From CAYJEO01 sp044432805 (lineage in GTDB: Bacteria > Bacillota_I > Bacilli_A > RF39 > UBA660): a DNA stretch of 64,000 nucleotides. The notes under the pieces are model-generated. The model worked only from the letters and a program-made list of their open reading frames with translations, searched no databases and was not told where the DNA came from. The translations under genes were made by a program, and so were the position numbers. Below are positions 52,337 through 61,466 of the stretch, one piece after another. Each line of letters begins with the position of its first letter. Within the stretch, counting starts at the first letter, position 1. The stretch is from positions 51,434 through 115,433 of the forward strand of contig JAWXUI010000003.1 of NCBI GenBank assembly GCA_044432805.1, written 5' to 3'.

Positions 52337-52552
52337 ATGGCTAAAGACAATACAATCGAAGTAGATGGAAAAGTATTAGAAATAATACCGGGTGGACAAT
52401 TCAAGGTAGAACTTGAAAATAAACATACTGTAATAGCTCACGTTTCTGGTAAAATGCGTATGAATCACATTCGTATCTTACCAGGTGATACAGTAACTAT
52501 AGAACTGTCAACATATGACTTAACACGTGGGCGAATAACCTATAGAAAGTAG
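52337..52552 (+). CDS. infA: Translation initiation factor IF-1
   Basis: 71 aa OB-fold protein; DNTIEVDGKVLEIIPGGQFKV and RMNHIRILPGDTVTIELS. Blocks the A site during initiation. Confidence 0.98.
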   Translation: MAKDNTIEVDGKVLEIIPGGQFKVELENKHTVIAHVSGKMRMNHIRILPGDTVTIELSTYDLTRGRITYRK

Positions 52553-52563
52553 GAGGGAATTTT

Positions 52564-52677
52564 ATGAAAATAAAACCATCAGTTAAACCAATGTGCGATA
52601 AATGCAAAATTATTAGACGTAAAGGGAAAGTATATGTAATTTGTACAAACCCAAAACATAAACAAAGACAAGGTTAA
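52564..52677 (+). CDS. rpmJ: 50S ribosomal protein L36
   Basis: 37 aa, MKIKPSVKPMCDKCKIIRRK, with the C-x2-C...C-x4-H zinc pattern (CDKC, C, H), the C+ form. Strong AGGAGG site. Confidence 0.98.
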   Translation: MKIKPSVKPMCDKCKIIRRKGKVYVICTNPKHKQRQG

Positions 52678-52691
52678 TAGGAGGTGTTTTA

Positions 52692-53057
52692 ATGGCACGT
52701 ATTAAAGGTGTAGATATACCAAACAATAAAAGAATCGAAATAGCACTTACTTATATTTATGGTATTGGAAGAAGTCTTTCAAACAAAATCTTAAGTGATG
52801 CAAAAGTTAATGTTAATAAAAAAGCAAGTGATTTAACAAATGATGAATTAACTGCAATTCGTGATGTAATTAATAATTACACTACAGAAGGTGATTTACG
52901 TCGTGAAGTTAACATGAATATCAAAACAAAAATGGAAATTAACTGTTACCAAGGAAGTCGTCATAAAAAAGGATTACCAGTAAGAGGTCAAAGAACAAGC
53001 AGAAACGCACGTACTCGTAAAGGTAAAGGTAAAACTGTAGCAAATAAGAAAAAATAA
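52692..53057 (+). CDS. rpsM: 30S ribosomal protein S13
   Basis: 121 aa; ARIKGVDIPNNKRIEIALTYIYGIG and GSRHKKGLPVRGQRTSRNARTRKG. Confidence 0.98.
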   Translation: MARIKGVDIPNNKRIEIALTYIYGIGRSLSNKILSDAKVNVNKKASDLTNDELTAIRDVINNYTTEGDLRREVNMNIKTKMEINCYQGSRHKKGLPVRGQRTSRNARTRKGKGKTVANKKK

Positions 53058-53081
53058 TCGTAATTAAAGGAGGTTATATAT

Positions 53082-53465
53082 ATGGCTTATAAACCAAGAA
53101 AACGTAAAGTTAAAAAGAATATACCTGTAGGTAAAGCTTTTATTCATTCAACTTTTAACAACACTATCGTTACTTTAACAGATAACGAAGGAAATGTATT
53201 AAGTTGGGCATCAGCAGGAACTTTAGGATTTAAAGGAAGTAAAAAATCAACTCCATTTGCAGCTGGTATGTCAGCTGAAGCAGCTGGTAAAGCCGCTTAT
53301 GATATGGGAATGAGAAAAGTAGAAGTATCAGTTAAAGGATTAGGTTCTGGTAGAGAAACAGCAATTCGTTCATTACAAACTGCTGGTTTAGAAATAACTA
53401 CAATTACAGATGTAACACCAATACCACATAACGGATGCCGTCCACCAAAACGTCCTCGCGGATAA
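53082..53465 (+). CDS. rpsK: 30S ribosomal protein S11
   Basis: 127 aa; GKAFIHSTFNNTIVTLTD and the PIPHNGCRPPKRPRG end. Confidence 0.98.
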   Translation: MAYKPRKRKVKKNIPVGKAFIHSTFNNTIVTLTDNEGNVLSWASAGTLGFKGSKKSTPFAAGMSAEAAGKAAYDMGMRKVEVSVKGLGSGRETAIRSLQTAGLEITTITDVTPIPHNGCRPPKRPRG

Positions 53466-53482
53466 AGAAAAGGAGTGTTAAT

Positions 53483-54433
53483 ATGCTAAATTTTGAAAAA
53501 CCAATATACAAAATTACTGACTACAAAGAAAGTAATAGTTTTGGGAAATTTGAATTAGAACCTTTAGAAAGAGGTTTTGGAACAACAATTGGAAACGCAT
53601 TAAGAAGAGTTATGTTGTCTAGCATGCCTGGAAGCGCTATTATAGCTGTTAAAATCGAAGGTGCAATGCATGAATTTCAAACTTTAGAAGGTGTTGTGGA
53701 AGATGTAACAACAATTATATTAAATTTAAAAAATGTAGTTGTTAAAAATCATTCTGAAGAAATGCAAACTGTTAAATTAGTGGTAAAAGAAGAGAGAGTT
53801 GTAACATCAGCTGATATTCAAGGGAATGCAGATGTTGAAATAATCAACCCAGACCAAGTAATAGCTACTCTTGCAAAAGGTGGAAAACTTGAAATGGAAC
53901 TATTAATTGCAAACGGAAGAGGATATGTTCCTTCTAATGAAAATAAAAAATTATTAGAAAAAACAAAAATTGGATTTATTCCAATTGATGCAATTTATTC
54001 ACCAATAGAAAGAGTTAGTTACGACGTAGAAAGTGCTCGTGTTGGACAAGATGCAAACTACGATAAACTAGTAATGAACATTCATACAAAAGGATCAATT
54101 AAACCAGAAGAAGCAATGGCTTTAAGTTCTAAAATTTTAATTGAACACTTAAATATCATTACTAATATAAGTGATATAGCAGATGCAACAGGTGTAATGA
54201 ATGCAAAACAAGAAGACTCTAAAACAAAAAGATTAGAAACTTCTATTGAAGAATTAGATTTCTCAGTAAGAGCATATAACTGTTTAAAAAGAGCTTCAAT
54301 TAATACTCTAGGTGACTTAACAGAAAAATCAGAATTAGAAATGATGAAAATTCGTAATTTAGGAAAGAAATCTTTAAAAGAAGTAATTGAAAAAATTAAA
54401 GATATGGGACTTAAATTTAGAGAAGAAGATTAA
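53483..54433 (+). CDS. rpoA: RNA polymerase alpha subunit
   Basis: 316 aa. N-terminal dimer domain (LEPLERGFGTTIGNALRRVMLSS) and C-terminal DNA/activator-binding domain (LDFSVRAYNCLKRASINTLGDL). The ATG at 53483 is chosen: AAAGGAG is 9 bases upstream and the product starts like other RpoA; an earlier in-frame start lies inside rpsK. Confidence 0.98.
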   Translation: MLNFEKPIYKITDYKESNSFGKFELEPLERGFGTTIGNALRRVMLSSMPGSAIIAVKIEGAMHEFQTLEGVVEDVTTIILNLKNVVVKNHSEEMQTVKLVVKEERVVTSADIQGNADVEIINPDQVIATLAKGGKLEMELLIANGRGYVPSNENKKLLEKTKIGFIPIDAIYSPIERVSYDVESARVGQDANYDKLVMNIHTKGSIKPEEAMALSSKILIEHLNIITNISDIADATGVMNAKQEDSKTKRLETSIEELDFSVRAYNCLKRASINTLGDLTEKSELEMMKIRNLGKKSLKEVIEKIKDMGLKFREED

Positions 54434-54450
54434 TAGACGAGGAGGATATT

Positions 54451-54804
54451 ATGTATAGAAAATTAGGACGTACTTCTAAACACAGAAGAAGTATGCTAGC
54501 TAACTTAACTAAAGACCTAATCATGCACGAAAGTATTCAAACAACAGACACAAGAGCAAAAGAAGTTCGTAAATTTGTTGACAAAATGATTACTTACGGT
54601 AAAAAAGGTGATTTAGTATCAAGAAGAAAAGCATTAGCTTATCTTATGAATGATAAAGAAGCTGTTAAAAAAGTATTTGACGTTTTAGCGCCTAAATACG
54701 CTAATAGAAACGGTGGATATACAAGAATTTTAAAATTAACTGAACGCAGAGGAGACGACGCACTAATAGTTATTTTAGAACTAGTTGAAGGAGATGCTGC
54801 ATAA
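54451..54804 (+). CDS. rplQ: 50S ribosomal protein L17
   Basis: 117 aa; YRKLGRTSKHRRSMLANLTKDLI start. Last gene of the S10-spc-alpha run; its stop lies inside the terminator hairpin. Confidence 0.98.
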   Translation: MYRKLGRTSKHRRSMLANLTKDLIMHESIQTTDTRAKEVRKFVDKMITYGKKGDLVSRRKALAYLMNDKEAVKKVFDVLAPKYANRNGGYTRILKLTERRGDDALIVILELVEGDAA

Positions 54805-54816
54805 GCATCTTTTTTT
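54792..54816 (+). terminator. Terminator of the S10-spc-alpha operon
   Basis: AGATGCT/AGCATCT stem with GCATA loop, then six T. Overlaps the last codons of rplQ. Confidence 0.85.
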
Positions 54817-54846
54817 ATGTTATAATTTTTATAAGGAAGTGATAAT

Positions 54847-55602
54847 ATGAAAGCACTAATAACAGGAGCAAGCAGCGGAATTGGATTAAGTATAGCAAAA
54901 GAGTTATATAATCAAGGACATGAAGTTATATTAGTTTCTAAAAACAAAAAAAGACTAGAAATAGCAAAAAATTCAATTAATGAAAATATAAAAATTATAG
55001 CGCTTGATTTATCAAAAAAAGAAAATTGTTATGAATTGTACGAAAAAGTAAAAAATGAAAAAATAGAAATACTAATAAATAATGCGGGATTCGGATTACA
55101 TGGCTTTTTTGATAATACAAATTTAGAAGAAGATCTAGAAATGATAGATTTAAATATAGCAAGTGTTCATATTTTGACAAAACTGTTCTTAAAAGATTTT
55201 AAGAAAAATGATAATGGATATATATTAAATGTAGCTAGTTCAGCTGGTTTATCAATTGGTGGACCACTAATGAGTACTTATTATGCAACAAAAAGTTATG
55301 TAGTTAATCTAACAAATGCAATTAACTACGAATTAAAGAAGAAAAAAAGTAAAGTTTATATAGGTTCTCTTTGCCCTGGAGGCGTTGATACAAACTTTAA
55401 TAAAAAATTAAATATTAAATTTTCACTTAAGGCTCAAACAAGTGAATTTGTAGCGAAACAAGCAATTAAAAAAATGTTTAAAAAAAAGATGATAATAATA
55501 CCTGGATATTTTACTTTTTTATCAGCAAGTATTTCTAAAATATTACCAACAAAGTTAATTCTTAAAATAACGTATATAATTCAACTAAAGAAGATTAAAT
55601 AA
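54847..55602 (+). CDS. Short-chain dehydrogenase/reductase
   Basis: 251 aa classical SDR with cofactor motif TGASSGIGLSIA, NNAG, Ser in NVASSAG and active-site YYATK (Y-x3-K). The C-terminal part is hydrophobic (about residues 220-245) and may touch the membrane. Extended -10 TGTTATAAT (54821-54826) lies just after the rplQ terminator. Substrate unknown. Confidence 0.85.
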   Translation: MKALITGASSGIGLSIAKELYNQGHEVILVSKNKKRLEIAKNSINENIKIIALDLSKKENCYELYEKVKNEKIEILINNAGFGLHGFFDNTNLEEDLEMIDLNIASVHILTKLFLKDFKKNDNGYILNVASSAGLSIGGPLMSTYYATKSYVVNLTNAINYELKKKKSKVYIGSLCPGGVDTNFNKKLNIKFSLKAQTSEFVAKQAIKKMFKKKMIIIPGYFTFLSASISKILPTKLILKITYIIQLKKIK

Positions 55603-55659
55603 GAAACCTTGTAAATCAATAAATTTTATAATATAATAAATATATTTGGAAGTGATAAA

Positions 55660-56466
55660 ATGTACGAAATTGAAATTAGTAACTTAAAATTCAAATATGA
55701 AAAATATATATTTGATAATTTATCATTAAATATTAAAAAGGGTAAGTGGACTACTATAGTCGGTTCTAATGGAAGTGGAAAAAGCACACTTGCAAGGATT
55801 TTAGTTGGATTACTAGAAACAGAAGAAGGAATAATAAAGGTTAATAAATATATTTTAGATAAAAGCACAAAAAAGCAAATAAGAGGAATGATTGGTTTTG
55901 TTTTTAATAATCCTGATGATCAATTCGTAAGTGATACAGTAATAGAAGAATTAACGTTTTCTTTAAGAAATCAAAATTTTGACGAAGAGTATATAAAATC
56001 ACAATTAGATATAATGGCAAAAGAGTTTAAATTAGAAGAGTTATTATATAAATCTCCTCATCAGTTATCTGGAGGAGAGAAACAAAGAGTCGCAATAGCT
56101 AGCAATCTAATATTTAATCCACAAATATTAATTTTAGATGAAGCATTTGCAATGATTGATCCAATTGAAAAAGAAAAATTAGTAAATTTATTAAAAGTCT
56201 TTCAAAAAATAAAGAAAACAACAATTATAAATATAACTCATGATACGGAAGAAATTTTGCTTTCGGATTACGTTGTAATATTAGATAAAGGCGAAATTTT
56301 ATATAATGGTATTTTAAAACAAATTTATAAAGAAGAAAAAAAACTAAAAAAGGTCGGGATAGAATTACCATTCGTCGTATCTTTATCAAAAAAATTGCAG
56401 TACTATGAATTAATAAATAAAATTTATTACAAAGAAAATGAATTAATAGGTGAAATATGGAAATAA
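55660..56466 (+). CDS. ecfA1: ECF transporter ATPase EcfA1
   Basis: Energy-coupling-factor ATPase (268 aa). Walker A GSNGSGKSTLAR, Q-loop NNPDDQF, signature LSGGEKQRVAIA, Walker B ILILDEAFAMIDP. Pairs with EcfA2 and EcfT to power vitamin-uptake S components that are encoded elsewhere. Overlaps ecfA2 by 10 bases. Walker-B-following residue is Ala-Phe-Ala rather than the common P-T-S. Confidence 0.93.
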   Translation: MYEIEISNLKFKYEKYIFDNLSLNIKKGKWTTIVGSNGSGKSTLARILVGLLETEEGIIKVNKYILDKSTKKQIRGMIGFVFNNPDDQFVSDTVIEELTFSLRNQNFDEEYIKSQLDIMAKEFKLEELLYKSPHQLSGGEKQRVAIASNLIFNPQILILDEAFAMIDPIEKEKLVNLLKVFQKIKKTTIINITHDTEEILLSDYVVILDKGEILYNGILKQIYKEEKKLKKVGIELPFVVSLSKKLQYYELINKIYYKENELIGEIWK

Positions 56467-57305
56467 TTTTTGATAATATATCTGTGATTTATAAAGATAT
56501 TGAAAAGGAAAAACAAATTTTACAAAATATTGACTTAAAAATAAAATCGGAGAAAATAACTGGTATAATTGGTCCATCTGGAAGTGGAAAAACAACATTA
56601 ATAGAATTAATAAGTGGTTTAAAAAAAGCAACTAAAGGTAAGATAATTGTTGGTGAAACAACAATAGAACCCAATAAAAAAATATTGAAAATAAATGAAT
56701 TAAGAAAGAAAATAGGAATAGTATTTCAATTTCCAGAGGAACAAATATTTAATACAACAGTTGAAAAAGAAATAGCATTTAGTTTAAAAAATTTTAACTT
56801 TAAAACTAATGTAATTGATAAACAAATAACAAAAGCTCTATTAATGGTAGGACTAGATGATAGCTATAAGAGTAAAGATCCATATACATTAAGCAGTGGA
56901 GAAATTAGAAAAGTTGCAATTGCTTCTATTTTAGCATATAACCCAGACGTAATAATTTTTGATGAACCAACCGTTGGGTTAGATAATATAAGTAAATCAT
57001 ATTTGGTAGAAATTATAAAAAAATTAAAAACAAGATATAAGAAAACTATTATTGTAGTAACCCATGATATTGAATTTTTAATAAAAATTGTTGATGATGT
57101 AGTAGTGTTAAAAAACGGTAAAATATTAATTAACGGTACAAAAAAGAAAGTTTTTAGTGAAACTAAAAAACTAAAAGACAATGGAATACCAATTCCAAAA
57201 GTAATATTATTCAAAGAAATGGTGTTTGATAATAAAAATGTAAAGCTCCCATATAGGGAAGATATAAATGATTTAATAAAGGACATCTATAGATATGCTA
57301 AATAA
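56457..57305 (+). CDS. ecfA2: ECF transporter ATPase EcfA2
   Basis: 282 aa. Walker A GPSGSGKTTLIE, Q-loop FQFPEEQIF, signature TLSSGEIRKVAIAS (second Gly of LSGGE is Ser), Walker B VIIFDEPTVGLD. Forms the ATPase heterodimer with EcfA1. Confidence 0.93.
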   Translation: MEIIFDNISVIYKDIEKEKQILQNIDLKIKSEKITGIIGPSGSGKTTLIELISGLKKATKGKIIVGETTIEPNKKILKINELRKKIGIVFQFPEEQIFNTTVEKEIAFSLKNFNFKTNVIDKQITKALLMVGLDDSYKSKDPYTLSSGEIRKVAIASILAYNPDVIIFDEPTVGLDNISKSYLVEIIKKLKTRYKKTIIVVTHDIEFLIKIVDDVVVLKNGKILINGTKKKVFSETKKLKDNGIPIPKVILFKEMVFDNKNVKLPYREDINDLIKDIYRYAK

Positions 57306-58032
57306 TATAAAAATAGGAAAATACTATTATACCAATTCTTTTTTACATAACTTAAATCCTGTTTTAAAAATAATAATATTTTGTATTTTATTCATACTTT
57401 CATTTATTTCAAATTTATATATGAATATACCAGTATTTATAATTATATTCATAATAATACTTTTATCAAAAATAAATATCAAAAATTATATAAAAACTAT
57501 ATTATCTTTAAAATTTTTAATATTATCATTATTAATAATAAATATATTCTTTGAAATGGAACTGTTAGAAATAATAAACATAATATTAAAATTAATTAAT
57601 ATCGTTAATATATCAAGTATTTTATTATATACAACAACGATTAATGATATAACAATAGGACTTAACTATTTATTAAAACCATTAAAAAAAATAAAAATAA
57701 ATATAAATGAACTTATTTTTACAACAACACTAGCAATCAGATTTATACCTAATATAATAGAGCAAACAAACAAGATATTAAAATCACAAGCAAGCAGAGG
57801 TGTTGATTATAATAACTCAAATGTAAAAGAAAAAATAACTATCATTAATTCGTTATTTATACCTTCTTTTTATATGTCAATAAAAAAAGCCAATAATTTA
57901 GCGGACGCGATGGAAGTAAGACAATATGATTTAGAAAATATTAAAATAAAAAAAGCAAACAAATTTAATAATGTTGAAAAAACAATACTTTTAGTTTTTT
58001 TGACTGTTTTTTTACTAGGGGTGATAATATGA
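57295..58032 (+). CDS. ecfT: ECF transporter transmembrane protein EcfT
   Basis: 245 aa membrane subunit linking the ATPases to S components. Multiple helices; coupling-helix motifs with A-R-G seen as SQASRGVDYNN and ADAMEVRQYD. Ends in TGA that overlaps the truA ATG (ATGA). Confidence 0.9.
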   Translation: MLNNIKIGKYYYTNSFLHNLNPVLKIIIFCILFILSFISNLYMNIPVFIIIFIIILLSKINIKNYIKTILSLKFLILSLLIINIFFEMELLEIINIILKLINIVNISSILLYTTTINDITIGLNYLLKPLKKIKININELIFTTTLAIRFIPNIIEQTNKILKSQASRGVDYNNSNVKEKITIINSLFIPSFYMSIKKANNLADAMEVRQYDLENIKIKKANKFNNVEKTILLVFLTVFLLGVII

Positions 58033-58757
58033 GATATTTAATGACAGTAAGCTATGATGGATCGAAATTTTATGGCTATCAAAAGCAACTTGAACTAAAA
58101 ACTGTACAAGGCGAATTAGAACAAGTGATATCAAAAATAGCAAAAGAAGATGTTTTTGTATCAAGTTCTGGTAGAACGGATCGCGGAGTACATGCGTTAA
58201 ATCAAATGATTCATTTCGATTTACCAAAAGAAATAAAAAAAACCAAATTACAAAAAGCAATAAATAGTCTTGTTGATAAAAGTATTTATATTAAAAATAT
58301 AGAAGAAGTGGAAGATGATTTTCACGCAAGATTTAATGTGTTAAAAAAAGAATATGAATATATCATTAATATAGGAGAATATGAACCACTAAGAAAAGAA
58401 TATGAATATCAATATAATCAACCTTTAAATATAAAACAAATGAAAAAAGCTTTAAAGTATTTTAAGGGGACTCATAATTTTAAATCATTTGCAAAAACAA
58501 ATGACAAAATAACTAATTATATAAGAACAATATATGGTGTCAAACTAAAAGAAGAAAATGGTAAAATAATTATTAATTTTATTGGTGATGGATTTTTTAG
58601 ATATCAAGTAAGAAATATGGTTGGGATATTAATAGAAATAGGACAAGGCAAAAAACAGCCTAAATCAATCAAGGAAATTATTTTAAAAGAAAATAGAACA
58701 TATGCAGGAATTACTGCAAAACCACAAGGACTTTACTTAAAAGAAGTATTTTATTAA
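58029..58757 (+). CDS. truA: tRNA pseudouridine(38-40) synthase TruA
   Basis: 242 aa. Catalytic Asp in SSGRTDRGVHALNQ; YDGSKFYGYQKQ start; FRYQVRNMVGILIEIG near the end. ecfT-truA-rplM-rpsI order as in Bacillus. Confidence 0.96.
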   Translation: MRYLMTVSYDGSKFYGYQKQLELKTVQGELEQVISKIAKEDVFVSSSGRTDRGVHALNQMIHFDLPKEIKKTKLQKAINSLVDKSIYIKNIEEVEDDFHARFNVLKKEYEYIINIGEYEPLRKEYEYQYNQPLNIKQMKKALKYFKGTHNFKSFAKTNDKITNYIRTIYGVKLKEENGKIIINFIGDGFFRYQVRNMVGILIEIGQGKKQPKSIKEIILKENRTYAGITAKPQGLYLKEVFY

Positions 58758-58793
58758 AATAATATAAAAATCAATAAAAATTCCAATAATTCG

Positions 58794-58822
58794 TTGACAT
58801 TACAATGCTTTTTTAGTATAAT
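58794..58822 (+). promoter_or_regulatory. Promoter of rplM-rpsI
   Basis: Perfect TTGACA (58794-58799), 17-bp spacer, perfect TATAAT (58817-58822). Confidence 0.88.
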
Positions 58823-58828
58823 TTTATC

Positions 58829-58905
58829 TGGTACATTTTATTAATCTTGTAATAAATTTGTATTGGGAACACAAATTTATTTACGAAGAGGAAGGAAATA
58901 AAAAA
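58829..58905 (+). promoter_or_regulatory. Leader of rplM-rpsI with long hairpin
   Basis: Perfect 11-bp stem AATAAATTTGT/ACAAATTTATT (58851-58881) with loop ATTGGGAAC, directly before the GAGGAAGG ribosome site. No T-run follows, so not a terminator. It stands where the L13-leader element is known in Firmicutes. Confidence 0.55.
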
Positions 58906-59340
58906 ATGAAAAATAGTTACATACAAAAAAAAGAAGACGTAGTTCGTAACTGGCATGTTATAGACGCTACAGATATTAGCTTAGGACGTTTAGCTTCGAA
59001 AGCTGCACACGTATTAAGAGGAAAACACAAACCAACATTTACACCACATGTAGATTGCGGAGATTTTATTATCGTTATTAATGCTGAAAAAGTAAAATTA
59101 ACTGGTAATAAATTAAACAAAAAGATTTATTATAACCATAGTGGATACACTGGTGGATTAAGAGAAAGAACTGCTAAAGAAATGGTAGAAAAATATCCTA
59201 ATGAAATGATCGAAAGAGCAATTAAAGGGATGTTACCAAAAGGTAGATTAGGACGCCAAATGTATAAAAAATTATTTGTTTACACTGGAAGTGAGCACCC
59301 ACATAGTGCACAAAAACCAAGTGTTATGGAAGTTAAATAG
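58906..59340 (+). CDS. rplM: 50S ribosomal protein L13
   Basis: 144 aa, normal length; NWHVIDATDISLGRLAS and GMLPKGRLGRQMYKKLFVY. The ATG at 58906 is used, with AGGAAGG upstream; an earlier start lies in the leader hairpin. Confidence 0.97.
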   Translation: MKNSYIQKKEDVVRNWHVIDATDISLGRLASKAAHVLRGKHKPTFTPHVDCGDFIIVINAEKVKLTGNKLNKKIYYNHSGYTGGLRERTAKEMVEKYPNEMIERAIKGMLPKGRLGRQMYKKLFVYTGSEHPHSAQKPSVMEVK

Positions 59341-59351
59341 GAGGATATTGA

Positions 59352-59762
59352 ATGGCAAAAGTATTTATTGGAACAGGTCGTAGAAAATCATCAATTGCAC
59401 AAGTAAAAATGACAGCTGGAACAGGTAAAATAACTGTAAACGGAGTTGATGTAAGAGAATTTTTCCCTTATGAAACTAACGTTATGGATTTAAGCCAACC
59501 TTTAGTAGCTACAAGCACTGAAGAATCATTTGATATTGAAGCAAAAGTTAACGGTGGAGGATTCACTGGACAAACTGGAGCAATCCGTTTAGGTATCACA
59601 AGAGCACTAATCGAATACGATAAAGCAAATGAAGGTCAAGAAACTTCATTCAGAACTATTTTAAAAAGATCTGGATTTGTAACTCGTGACCCAAGAGCTA
59701 AAGAACGTAAAAAACCAGGTCTTAAAGCAGCAAGAAGAGCACCACAGTTTTCAAAAAGATAA
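59352..59762 (+). CDS. rpsI: 30S ribosomal protein S9
   Basis: 136 aa; FIGTGRRKSSIAQVKM start and the GLKAARRAPQFSKR end that reaches the P site. Confidence 0.98.
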   Translation: MAKVFIGTGRRKSSIAQVKMTAGTGKITVNGVDVREFFPYETNVMDLSQPLVATSTEESFDIEAKVNGGGFTGQTGAIRLGITRALIEYDKANEGQETSFRTILKRSGFVTRDPRAKERKKPGLKAARRAPQFSKR

Positions 59763-59779
59763 TATATGTTTTAAAGAAT

Positions 59780-59803
59780 GTCCGTTTATACGGGCTTTTT
59801 TTT
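59780..59803 (+). terminator. Terminator of rplM-rpsI
   Basis: GTCCGT/ACGGGC stem (one wobble pair), loop TTAT, then nine T. Confidence 0.8.
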
Positions 59804-59857
59804 CAATAATAGTTACAGATAATTAATAGAATGTTATAATATAAAAAGAGGTGTATT

Positions 59858-60727
59858 ATGAAAATAAGTAATCAATGGAATGAATATGAATGTATAGATG
59901 CTGGAAACGGTGAAAAACTAGAACGTTGGGGTAATGTAATATTACGACGTCCAGAACCACAGGCAATGTGGCCAGCAAATCATGATATAAACTGGAAAAA
60001 TATTGACGGATTTTATCATCGTTCTGAAAAAGGCGGAGGATATTGGGATTTTAAAAATAAATTAAAAGACTATTGGACAATAAATTATAAAGATTTAACA
60101 TTTAAAGTAAGCCCTACCAATTTTAAACATACTGGTCTTTTTCCAGAACAAGCGGTTAATTGGGATTTTATGATGGAAAAAATATCAAAACAAAAACGCA
60201 ATATTAAAGTATTAAATCTTTTTGCATATACTGGAGGAGCAACGATGGCTTGTTCAAAAGCCGGAGCTGCAGAAGTAGTTCATGTAGATGCTGCAAAAGG
60301 GATGATTGAATGGGCAAAAGAAAATGCAAAATTATGCGGAGTAGAAAACAATAAAATAAGATTTATAGTTGATGACTGTGTTAAATTTGTCCAAAGAGAA
60401 GCAAGAAGAGGAAATAAATACGACGCCATAATAATGGATCCTCCGAGTTACGGAAGAGGACCAAATGGAGAATTATGGAAATTTGAGCAAAATTTAGAAA
60501 ATTTAATAAATGAATGTATATCTATATTAAGTGACAAACCATTGTTTTTCTTAATAAATGCCTATACTACAGGAATTTCAAGTACAGTTTTGTATAATAT
60601 ATTAACAACAACAATAAAACCTAAATATAACGGTATAGTTGATCATGGTGAAGTAGGACTTCCTATTACAAAAAATGATTTATTATTACCTTGTGGAATA
60701 TATGGTAAATGGCAAAATGAAGATTAA
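59858..60727 (+). CDS. Class I SAM-dependent methyltransferase (RlmI/RlmK-like)
   Basis: 289 aa. SAM motif VLNLFAYTGGATMACSKAGA, acidic loop VHVDAAKGMIEWA, and catalytic-type MDPPSYGRGPNG. The family includes 23S rRNA methyltransferases with D-P-P-S-[YF]. The N-terminal ~85 residues (DAGNGEKLERWGNVILRRPEPQ) precede the domain, without a clear PUA fold. Overlaps the next gene by 11 bases, suggesting paired rRNA modification. Target base unknown. Confidence 0.82.
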   Translation: MKISNQWNEYECIDAGNGEKLERWGNVILRRPEPQAMWPANHDINWKNIDGFYHRSEKGGGYWDFKNKLKDYWTINYKDLTFKVSPTNFKHTGLFPEQAVNWDFMMEKISKQKRNIKVLNLFAYTGGATMACSKAGAAEVVHVDAAKGMIEWAKENAKLCGVENNKIRFIVDDCVKFVQREARRGNKYDAIIMDPPSYGRGPNGELWKFEQNLENLINECISILSDKPLFFLINAYTTGISSTVLYNILTTTIKPKYNGIVDHGEVGLPITKNDLLLPCGIYGKWQNED

Positions 60728-61373
60728 TATAATCTATGAAGATAATCATTTATTGGTAGTAGAAAAACCGATAAATATGCCAGTTCAAGCAGACGAAAGT
60801 AAAGATTTAGCATTATTAGACTATTTAAAGGAATATATCAAAGAAAAGTATAATAAGCCAGGAAATGTTTATTTAGGACTTGTCCATAGGTTAGATAGAC
60901 CAGTTGGCGGTATTATGGTGTTCGCAAAGACTTCCAAAGCCGCTAGTAGATTATCAGAACAAATAAGAAAAAATGAATTTGAAAAAATTTATAATGCAAT
61001 CATAGTTGGAAAAATAAAAAAAGAAGATGTATTTATTGACAAGCTATTAAAAGATAAAAAAACTAATATGACTAGGGTTAATGAGCAAGGGAAAATAAGT
61101 GAGTTATCATATAAGTTAATTGATTATAAGGATGATTTATCATTAGTGAAAATATATTTAAAAACAGGAAGATCTCACCAGATTAGAGTGCAATATTCTT
61201 CTAGAAATTATCCTTTATATGGTGACCAAAGATATAATAAAAATGCTATTGTAGGACAACAATTAGCGTTGTTTGCGATGCAATTATCTTTTATGCATCC
61301 AACGACTAAGGAACAATTAAAGTTTAATTTAGACTTACCAAAAAAATATCCGTGGAATATATTTAATAATTGA
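60717..61373 (+). CDS. RluA-family RNA pseudouridine synthase
   Basis: 218 aa. Starts MKINIIYEDNHLLVVEKP; catalytic Asp in LVHRLDRPVGGIMVFAKTSKAA; C-terminal LKTGRSHQIRVQ. No S4 domain, so the short YhcT/TruC-like type. ATG at 60717 inside the end of the preceding methyltransferase; the frame is open further upstream but family starts favour this ATG. Ends in TGA. Confidence 0.88.
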   Translation: MKINIIYEDNHLLVVEKPINMPVQADESKDLALLDYLKEYIKEKYNKPGNVYLGLVHRLDRPVGGIMVFAKTSKAASRLSEQIRKNEFEKIYNAIIVGKIKKEDVFIDKLLKDKKTNMTRVNEQGKISELSYKLIDYKDDLSLVKIYLKTGRSHQIRVQYSSRNYPLYGDQRYNKNAIVGQQLALFAMQLSFMHPTTKEQLKFNLDLPKKYPWNIFNN

Positions 61374-61386
61374 AAAAACATAAGCA

Positions 61387-61412
61387 AAAACACTATATAT
61401 TTATAGTGTTTT
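61387..61412 (+). terminator. Terminator of the methyltransferase-pseudouridine synthase pair
   Basis: AAAACACTATA/TATAGTGTTTT stem with a TATT loop, then CTTTATTT. Confidence 0.8.
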
Positions 61413-61466
61413 CTTTATTTCTGTGTTAAAATAGTATTAACTATTTGCAAACGAAAGGGAATAACT

